In this document: in pieces, positions 6,803-12,114 of the stretch
Position numbering within the stretch: the first letter of the stretch is position 1
Layout: every line of letters starts with the position of its first letter
Source: an uncultured Prevotella sp.
GTDB lineage: Bacteria > Bacteroidota > Bacteroidia > Bacteroidales > Bacteroidaceae
Assembly (NCBI GenBank): GCA_900769055.1
Contig: CAAGFF010000142.1
Coordinates: 1 to 12,114 of the forward strand
Direction: 5' to 3'
Length of the DNA: 12,114 nt
The notes under the pieces: generated by a model
The model's database searches: none
What the model was told of the DNA's origin: nothing
Seen by the model: only the letters and a program-made list of their open reading frames with translations
Position numbers and translations under genes: made by a program

Positions 6803-7303
6803 ATGGTCAAGCACCAGTTTGAGATTGTTTTCCGCAAACACTATACATCCTTATATTATTTAGCTCTCCGTTACCTCCAGGACGGAGAGCAGGCTAAGGA
6901 TGTTGTTAGCGACGCCTTTATGTCAACATGGTGCAGGAGGGATGACATTGACGTGACAAAACTTGAAAACTATCTACGCATGTGTGTGAGAAACAAATGT
7001 CTCTCACAACTCAGCAAATCGCAACCAACCACTAATCTCGACAAACCACTAATCACCCTACTGGCCGATGACGGTGATACAGAATGGATGTTGCGGGAAC
7101 AAAGACTTACAGCTATGGAGAAGGCCGTCAGCACCTTGCCGCCCCGAAGCCGACATGTACTTGAGAAATGCTATTATCAGCACAAAACCTACAAGCAAGT
7201 GGCCGACGAGCTGGGCATAACTACTGATGGAGTAAAAAAGCACATAACGAAAAGCATGGCTGTGCTAAGAGCTTATTTTAACATTATTAAAGACAAAAAG
7301 TAG
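6803..7303 (+). CDS. ECF RNA polymerase sigma factor (sigma-70 family, FecI-like)
   Basis: A 166-residue alternative sigma factor that would direct RNA polymerase to its target genes when released by its anti-sigma factor. Region 2 spans about 6-70 (FRKHYTSLYYLALRYLQD, DVVSDAFMSTW; -10 recognition and core binding). Region 4 spans about 102-158, with LPPRSRHVLEKCYY and a helix-turn-helix at about 127-155 (TYKQVADELGITTDGVKKHI). There is no extra C-terminal domain, and the length is typical. It is followed 142 nt later by a FecR-like gene and then an STN-bearing SusC gene, the standard Bacteroidetes arrangement for substrate-induced uptake loci. The start at 6803 abuts the repeat array and no promoter is visible, so it may be read through from manC or use a promoter I cannot recognise. 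Confidence 0.92.
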   Translation: MVKHQFEIVFRKHYTSLYYLALRYLQDGEQAKDVVSDAFMSTWCRRDDIDVTKLENYLRMCVRNKCLSQLSKSQPTTNLDKPLITLLADDGDTEWMLREQRLTAMEKAVSTLPPRSRHVLEKCYYQHKTYKQVADELGITTDGVKKHITKSMAVLRAYFNIIKDKK

Positions 7304-7338
7304 TGCCCGATTTATATATATAATAGTCATTTATTAAT

Positions 7339-7422
7339 GTTGAGAGTTTAATGTTGAGAGTTTAATGTTGAGAGTTTAATGTTGAATGTTCAATATTCAA
7401 TCTTCAACCTTCAACATTCAAT
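7339..7422. repeat. Twelve-heptad array with a strand-sense switch between sigma and anti-sigma genes
   Basis: Twelve gapless 7-nt units: gttgaga/gtttaat alternating three times, then gttgaat, gttcaat, attcaat, cttcaac, cttcaac, attcaat. The first seven are in one sense and the last five near their complement. TTGAATGTT (7382-7390) pairs perfectly with AACATTCAA (7413-7421). The array ends 23 nt before the chosen anti-sigma start. Confidence 0.9.
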
Positions 7423-7445
7423 TTAAAAAGTCTGTTTTGCAAAAT

Positions 7446-8483
7446 ATGAAAGATATCGATATTATTGACACTAATGATGCTGTTGTAGAACACTCTCTAC
7501 CTAATGACGAGGAACTGGACTTGTTGCATGAGCTATTCCTGCGACACAACAATCCTTGTCCCGACGTTGACAATGAGTGGCAATCACTCAGCCAGCTATT
7601 AGACGAGGACAAGCCTACGTCCCATCACTACACTTTTGCCTGGTGGTTGGGTGGTGCTGTGGCTGCTTGCTTAGCCGTATTGTTCGTTATGTCGTATCAT
7701 GGCAACTCAAACCACCCCGGAGGCACAGAGGTGCTTGCAGCCATAGATAACGACAGCAACGTTATCATGAGATGTGGTGATGAGGAGACACAGGTGGTAG
7801 AGGACCGTGTTTTAGCTTTCGGCAAGGGTACAGCAAGACAGGACAACAAAATATCGAGTGTCGTCATAAAGACACCTCGCGGACATGAATGCGAGCTGAC
7901 CCTCTCAGACGGCACAACTGTTTGGCTCAATGGCGAAAGCTCATTGGAATTCCCGCAAAAGTTCACAGGCAAGGAGCGAAGGGTGCGAATGACTGGTGAG
8001 GCATATTTCGAGGTTGCCAAGGATGCCCGCCATCCATTTATTGTGGACAACGATTTCTTCTCAACCAGAGTTCTCGGTACCTCATTCCTCATGAGGGCAT
8101 ATTCTCAGACCGATGCCAGCGTTACTCTGGTCGAGGGTAGCGTCAACATGCGGAGTGCCGATGCCCATGAATATAAGCTTGAGCCAGGCATGATGGCCCA
8201 GTTGGGTGCCAATGGCTTCGATGTTAACAATGTCGATACCTATCCAGTAACACAACGCCGTGCAGGCTATCTTTATTTCGACAATGAGACACTGCTGAAC
8301 GTTATGGTAGAGCTTGGACGATGGTACAACAGGACTGTAGTGTTCGAGAGCGAGAAAGCCATGCAGATACGCCTGCATTTCGTAGCAGAGCGTGTGCAGC
8401 CCATTGAGGAAGTAGTAGAGGCTATGAACGAAATGGATGGCTTCGTAGTCGAGCTTTCTGATACGGAAATAACCGTTAAGTAA
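7446..8483 (+). CDS. FecR-like anti-sigma factor
   Basis: Inner-membrane regulator of 345 residues that would hold the adjacent ECF sigma factor and receive a signal from the STN domain of the outer-membrane transporter. Residues 1-60 are the acidic cytoplasmic sigma-binding part (LPNDEELDLLHELF). One transmembrane helix lies at about 64-84 (FAWWLGGAVAACLAVLFVMS). The periplasmic FecR domain spans about 139-235 (TPRGHECELTLSDGTTVWLN, GEAYFEVAKD, TRVLGTSF, TLVEGSV). A DUF4974-type domain at about 274-345 (YLYFDNETLLNVM...WYNRTVVFE) gives the usual end. The frame extends upstream to an ATG at 7386, but those 20 codons are translated repeat array (MFNIQSSTFNIQF), so 7446 (MKDIDIID) is preferred. 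No promoter of its own is clear; the sigma gene probably shares its transcript. Confidence 0.92.
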   Translation: MKDIDIIDTNDAVVEHSLPNDEELDLLHELFLRHNNPCPDVDNEWQSLSQLLDEDKPTSHHYTFAWWLGGAVAACLAVLFVMSYHGNSNHPGGTEVLAAIDNDSNVIMRCGDEETQVVEDRVLAFGKGTARQDNKISSVVIKTPRGHECELTLSDGTTVWLNGESSLEFPQKFTGKERRVRMTGEAYFEVAKDARHPFIVDNDFFSTRVLGTSFLMRAYSQTDASVTLVEGSVNMRSADAHEYKLEPGMMAQLGANGFDVNNVDTYPVTQRRAGYLYFDNETLLNVMVELGRWYNRTVVFESEKAMQIRLHFVAERVQPIEEVVEAMNEMDGFVVELSDTEITVK

Positions 8484-8841
8484 TTCAAGATATCTGAAGC
8501 ACTTAATTCTTAGAAGTTAAAGAAGTTAAGGAAGTTAAAGACAATAGTCTTGTCGCATCAGTCAAGGAGTTTTCCAAGTGTAGAACATACGTCTTTAACT
8601 TCCTTAACTTCCTTTACTTCCCACTTTCGAAAATTGAGTAAGTAGCAATATGCAAGTCTTTTGTCACTTCATAACAGCAAATTGACTAAATAGACAGTAA
8701 AAATGTAGTATATCTATACAAAACGATTGTTATTTGAGATTTTTTATATAAAAGTGGTACCCATTTCACTAATGTTGTGTCTATAGTGTAAAAGCATAGC
8801 CCCAACGCAATAAATATTTCACTCAAATAATAACCTATCGT
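8484..8841. other. 358-bp gap before the SusC-like gene: large hairpin plus AT-rich leader/promoter region
   Basis: The first part holds the long inverted repeat at 8513-8620. The rest (about 8622-8841) is AT-rich and gene-free, with a small GTATA-TC-TATAC palindrome near 8710. I find no good TTTG/TAnnTTTG pair. That would fit a promoter used by the neighbouring ECF sigma factor, whose consensus I do not know, so no box is assigned. Confidence 0.45.
8513..8620. repeat. Long inverted repeat made of 9-nt units (gaagttaaa)
   Basis: Left arm 8513-8542 and right arm 8591-8620 are 30 nt each and complementary at 28 positions; the inner 21 bp (8522-8542 with 8591-8611) pair perfectly around a 48-nt loop. 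Each arm is itself three tandem 9-nt units plus three bases. No T-run follows the right arm. It begins 29 nt after the anti-sigma stop and could be a 3'-end hairpin or transcription barrier. Confidence 0.92.
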
Positions 8842-11800
8842 ATGGACAAACGCAAAACCTACAGGATGATGTTCTGTCTCTGCCTGTTTTTCCTACTGCA
8901 GGCGACAGACGCATTAGCGCAAGGAAAGAAGATTTCGTTGCGCTGCAACAACATGCCGCTGCCAACCGCCCTTAACAGGGTCGAGCAGCAGTCGGGCTTT
9001 TTCAAGATTAACTACAACTACAGCGACGTCAGCAACCACAAGGTGACAGCCGAAATCAAGGAGAAAGACGCTCCCGATGCCGTACGCCAGCTCCTTATTG
9101 GACTGCCTTTCCAGATTAATGTCAAGGGAAAGTTCATTCAGGTAAAGAAAGGCGAGGCCGAACAGGCAACTACCGATGACAATGTTGCTAAGGGAAAGCT
9201 CATGGATGCCAATGGCGAACCGCTCATTGGAGCATCTGTGAAGGTGGCAGGCACGCAGAACGCTACAGTAACCGACGTCAATGGTCGTTACGAGCTTCAG
9301 GGAGTAAGTCCCACAGACGTGCTTGAATATTCATATATAGGTATGAAGCCATACAAGCGCAAGGCTGGCACTAAGCCTGTAAGCATAATCCTTGAGAGCG
9401 ACATCAACACCATCAACGACGTGGTGGTAACGGGTATTCAGAAAATGGACAAACGACTCTTCACGGGTTCCACCACCTGGATAGACGCTCAGGATGCCAA
9501 GCTCGACGGTGTGCCAGACATCAGCCGTTCGCTCGAAGGCCGTGCCGCCGGTGTGACTGTGCAGAACGTTACGGGTACTTTCGGAACCGCTCCCCGCATA
9601 CAGGTGCGTGGTGCTACATCAATATACGGCAACAGCCAGCCGTTGTGGATTGTCGATGGAGTGGTGCAGGACAATGTCATTGAGGTGAACACCGACGAGC
9701 TGTCATCAGGTAATGCCGAGACCCTGCTGTCCTCAGCTATTGCCGGACTGAATGCAGACGACATTGAGAGTTTCCAGATTCTGCGCGATGGCTCAGCCAC
9801 ATCCATCTATGGTGCCCGTGCCATGGCAGGAGTAATCGTTATCAATACCAAGAAAGGTAAGACAGGCAAGACCAATATCAACTATACAGGAGAGTTCACG
9901 ACAAGGCTTAAGCCCAACTACGACAACTTCAACATCATGAATTCCCAGGAGCAGATGTCCGTTTATCAGGATTTGCAGAAGAAAGGCTACCTCAATCCTG
10001 CTGACGTTGTCAATGCCCGCCAGAGCGGAGTCTACGGCCACCTGGCCAAGTTGGTGGCAGCAGGCGTTGTAGAGAACACGGATGGAGGCAGGAACGCTTG
10101 GCTTAGGGAACAGGAGTACAGGAACACCGACTGGTTCGACCTGCTCTTCAACACCAATATCATGCAGAACCATTCCGTGAGCATCACGTCCGGTACTGAG
10201 AAGAGCCAGCACTATGCCTCCATCAGCCTTATGAACGACCCGGGATGGTACAAGCAGAGCAAGGTGAAGAGGTATACAGCCAATCTCAACTCCACCTTTA
10301 GCTTCTCCGAGAAACTGAAGGTGCAGCTCATTGCCAACGCCTCGTCGAGAGAGCAGCGTGCCCCAGGTACCAACAACTCTGAGACAAATATCGTAAGCGG
10401 AGAGGTGACACGCGACTTCGACATCAACCCTTATTCCTACGCCCTCAACACATCACGTGTTCTGGACCCATGCCAGGCTTACACACGCAACTACGCCCCG
10501 TTCAACATCTTTGACGAGCTTGACAACAACTACATCGACCTCAACACCCACGAGCTGAAAATCCAGGGACAGCTCACCTACAAGCCCATAGACGGGCTGG
10601 AGCTGAACGTTCTTGGAGCCGTGAAGCGCTCTTCCTACGCGTCAGAGCATAATGTAACGGAAGATGCCAACGAGGCCAATGCCTACAGAGCCATGGACAA
10701 CACCCTCATCCGTGACAAGAATCCATATCTCTGGACCGACCCTACCGACCCTTACGCCGTGCCCGTGACGGTTCTGCCTTACGGCGGTCTCTACGAGCGC
10801 AGCGACTACCGCATGACCTCATGGGACTTCCGTGCCACTGCTGCCTACAACAAGATTTTCGCCGACACGCATATCATGAATCTCTTTGCCGGAATGGAGA
10901 GCAACGAGCTTAAGCGTGACAAGACATGGGAGCGCACATACGGACGCATCTATGGTTTCGGCAACATTGCCAACTACGACCCAACGGTCTTCGACAAGCT
11001 TAAGCAGGAGGGTGCAGACTACTACGCCATCAACAACTCGCTCGAAAGAACATCGGCCTTCTTCGGCAACGCCACATACTCTTATAAGGGACGCTATATC
11101 GTTAACGGTACGCTGCGCTACGAGGGTACCAACACTTTAGGCAAGGACCGGAAGAGCCGTTGGTTGCCCACATGGAACATCTCCGGAGCATGGAACGCAC
11201 ACGAGGAGAAATGGTTCGACGGACTGAAGCCATGGATGTCGCACCTCACTCTCAAGGGTTCTTACTCTCTTACTGCCGACCGCGGTCCGTACAGCATCAG
11301 CAATTCGAGCGCAATCATCAATAGCCAGATTACATGGCGTCCGGACGGCAAAGACCAGGAGACGGGGCTTGGCATTACCGAGCTTGGCAACTCCGAGCTC
11401 ACATACGAGAAGAAGCATGAGCTTAGCCTTACTGCCGACATGGGCTTCCTGAACAACCGCATCAACCTTGAGGTCAGCTGGTACCACCGCAAGAACTTCG
11501 ACCTCATTGGTCCGTTGACCGTGCAGGGAGTAGGTGGAGAGATTGACAAGTTCGGCAACATCGCCGACATGAAGTCGGGAGGTTTCGAGATGTCGCTCAG
11601 CACCAAGAACATCAAGCTGAAGGACTTCGAGTGGAATACTACGTTCCTCTACTCGCACCAGTTCAACAAGGTTACCAACCTCAAGAACACCACACGCATC
11701 ATCGACCTCGTGCGTGGCAATGGCTTCGCCCTTGAGGGTTATCCCGTACGCTCTATATTCTCCATACCATTCAACAAGCTCAACAGCGAGGGTATTCCCA

Positions 11801-12003
11801 CATTCAGCGTTGCTGATGGCAACGTCACCATAGACGGCATCAACTTCCAGGAATATGCCAACCTCGACTGGCTGAAATACGAGGGCTCTTCCGACCCCAC
11901 GGACTACGGCTCACTGGAGAACACCGTCAAGTACAAGGGCTTCCGCCTGAGCGTCTTCGTTGTCTATTCCTTACCCCAGTTCGGGATAAGAAATAGTCTG
12001 TAA
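8842..12003 (+). CDS. SusC/RagA-type TonB-dependent transporter with STN domain, 3' end disrupted by an insertion sequence
   Basis: Outer-membrane transporter that normally works with a SusD-like lipoprotein in glycan or peptide uptake. A signal peptide ends near residue 27 (DALAQ). An STN signalling domain spans about 29-104 and a carboxypeptidase-regulatory-like domain about 116-190 (GEPLIGASVKVAGT, TVTDVNGRYEL). The TonB box is near 192-198 (NDVVVTG). The plug runs to about 335 with SIYGARAMAGVIVINTKKG, and the barrel follows from about 340. The family frame runs to YKGFRLSVFVVYS (Ser1043). The last ten residues (LPQFGIRNSL) and stop come from foreign DNA, so the final barrel strands and C-terminal signal, by family length roughly 100-150 residues, are missing. 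The product is therefore probably non-functional. The STN domain matches the upstream sigma/anti-sigma pair. Any susD lies beyond the insertion and outside the window. Confidence 0.93.
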   Translation: MDKRKTYRMMFCLCLFFLLQATDALAQGKKISLRCNNMPLPTALNRVEQQSGFFKINYNYSDVSNHKVTAEIKEKDAPDAVRQLLIGLPFQINVKGKFIQVKKGEAEQATTDDNVAKGKLMDANGEPLIGASVKVAGTQNATVTDVNGRYELQGVSPTDVLEYSYIGMKPYKRKAGTKPVSIILESDINTINDVVVTGIQKMDKRLFTGSTTWIDAQDAKLDGVPDISRSLEGRAAGVTVQNVTGTFGTAPRIQVRGATSIYGNSQPLWIVDGVVQDNVIEVNTDELSSGNAETLLSSAIAGLNADDIESFQILRDGSATSIYGARAMAGVIVINTKKGKTGKTNINYTGEFTTRLKPNYDNFNIMNSQEQMSVYQDLQKKGYLNPADVVNARQSGVYGHLAKLVAAGVVENTDGGRNAWLREQEYRNTDWFDLLFNTNIMQNHSVSITSGTEKSQHYASISLMNDPGWYKQSKVKRYTANLNSTFSFSEKLKVQLIANASSREQRAPGTNNSETNIVSGEVTRDFDINPYSYALNTSRVLDPCQAYTRNYAPFNIFDELDNNYIDLNTHELKIQGQLTYKPIDGLELNVLGAVKRSSYASEHNVTEDANEANAYRAMDNTLIRDKNPYLWTDPTDPYAVPVTVLPYGGLYERSDYRMTSWDFRATAAYNKIFADTHIMNLFAGMESNELKRDKTWERTYGRIYGFGNIANYDPTVFDKLKQEGADYYAINNSLERTSAFFGNATYSYKGRYIVNGTLRYEGTNTLGKDRKSRWLPTWNISGAWNAHEEKWFDGLKPWMSHLTLKGSYSLTADRGPYSISNSSAIINSQITWRPDGKDQETGLGITELGNSELTYEKKHELSLTADMGFLNNRINLEVSWYHRKNFDLIGPLTVQGVGGEIDKFGNIADMKSGGFEMSLSTKNIKLKDFEWNTTFLYSHQFNKVTNLKNTTRIIDLVRGNGFALEGYPVRSIFSIPFNKLNSEGIPTFSVADGNVTIDGINFQEYANLDWLKYEGSSDPTDYGSLENTVKYKGFRLSVFVVYSLPQFGIRNSL

Positions 12004-12008
12004 AAAAG

Positions 12009-12039
12009 TTGGTAGTCTCATAAATATTTTGTACCTTTA
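12009..12039 (+). promoter_or_regulatory. Possible transposase promoter inside the insertion sequence
   Basis: A TTG core (12009-12011), 20-nt spacer and TAccTTTA (12032-12039) approximate the Bacteroidetes promoter. The expected start near 12046 lies 29 nt upstream of the transposase ATG. Both boxes are imperfect. Confidence 0.45.
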
Positions 12040-12074
12040 TAGGTGAAAATCAATTAGTTACAAAAATATTTGAT

Positions 12075-12114
12075 ATGACTACCGATTACAAAGTTACAGA
12101 ATTATTTTGTATTA
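12075..12114 (+). CDS. Transposase N-terminus (IS982-like), cut by window end
   Basis: Only 13 codons are visible (MTTDYKVTELFCI). Their pattern, a short polar start followed by KVTE-hydrophobic-FCI, resembles Bacteroidales IS982-family transposases as I remember them. The supporting context is the foreign junction 100 bp upstream with a terminal-repeat-like sequence. The family could be wrong, since the DDE catalytic residues lie outside the window. Confidence 0.6.
   Translation, partial: MTTDYKVTELFCI

Larger units (their letters stand above)
11973..12114 (+). mobile_element. Left end of an insertion sequence, probably IS982 family, inserted in the SusC-like gene
   Basis: SusC homology stops at about 11970-11972. 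The new sequence begins accccagttcgggataag, which fits an IS terminal repeat. It continues through an AT-rich leader and promoter to the start of a transposase. Only 142 bp are visible, so the right end and target duplication cannot be checked; the exact boundary is uncertain by a few bases. Confidence 0.72.

Noticed and set aside
8770..8800. ECF-type promoter around gttgtgtctatag upstream of the SusC-like gene
   Set aside because: It looks suggestive, but I have no reliable consensus for this sigma group, so any box would be a guess.
11137..11658. 173-codon minus-strand frame inside the SusC-like gene
   Set aside because: It is a shadow of a clearly coding + strand frame, with no recognisable motif, promoter or neighbour on that strand.

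Overview
The window comes from a member of the Bacteroidales, most likely Prevotellaceae. The evidence is two Bacteroidetes-type promoters (TTTG, 20 nt, TAnnTTTG), a SusC/RagA-type TonB-dependent transporter with an STN domain behind an ECF sigma/FecR-type anti-sigma pair, and a lack of obvious Shine-Dalgarno sequences. All genes read on the + strand. I ran no database search, so family calls rest on motif recognition.

Layout: (1) 1-1332, 3' part of a U32-family (RlhA-like) gene, cut by the window edge. (2) 1466-2458, an unrecognised envelope protein with a lipobox, five predicted membrane helices and a C-terminal zinc ribbon. (3) 2726-5236, a TonB-dependent receptor with its own promoter; its N-terminal coding region contains a 13-unit, 8-nt tandem array. 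It is followed by two hairpins, the second a good intrinsic terminator. (4) 5525-6586, mannose-1-phosphate guanylyltransferase behind a strong promoter and a repeat-filled leader. (5) 6803-7303 and 7446-8483, an ECF sigma factor and a FecR-like anti-sigma factor. (6) 8842-12003, a SusC-like transporter with an STN signalling domain. Its last barrel strands are replaced by the end of an insertion sequence, probably IS982 family, whose transposase begins at 12075.

The sigma factor, anti-sigma factor and STN-bearing SusC form a recognisable trans-envelope signalling set: substrate at the outer-membrane receptor would be sensed by the anti-sigma factor, freeing the sigma factor to transcribe the uptake genes. 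The insertion breaks that locus at the transporter and separates it from any susD partner.

The most unusual aspect is non-coding. All six intergenic gaps, and one stretch inside a gene, hold a different short-period degenerate tandem array (7, 8 or 9 nt units). In four gaps the array changes to the opposite strand sense part-way through, so the two halves can fold into a long hairpin. The sequences differ from gap to gap but the architecture recurs. The array inside the TonB-dependent receptor gene has an 8-nt unit, so gain or loss of one unit would shift the frame into a nearby stop.
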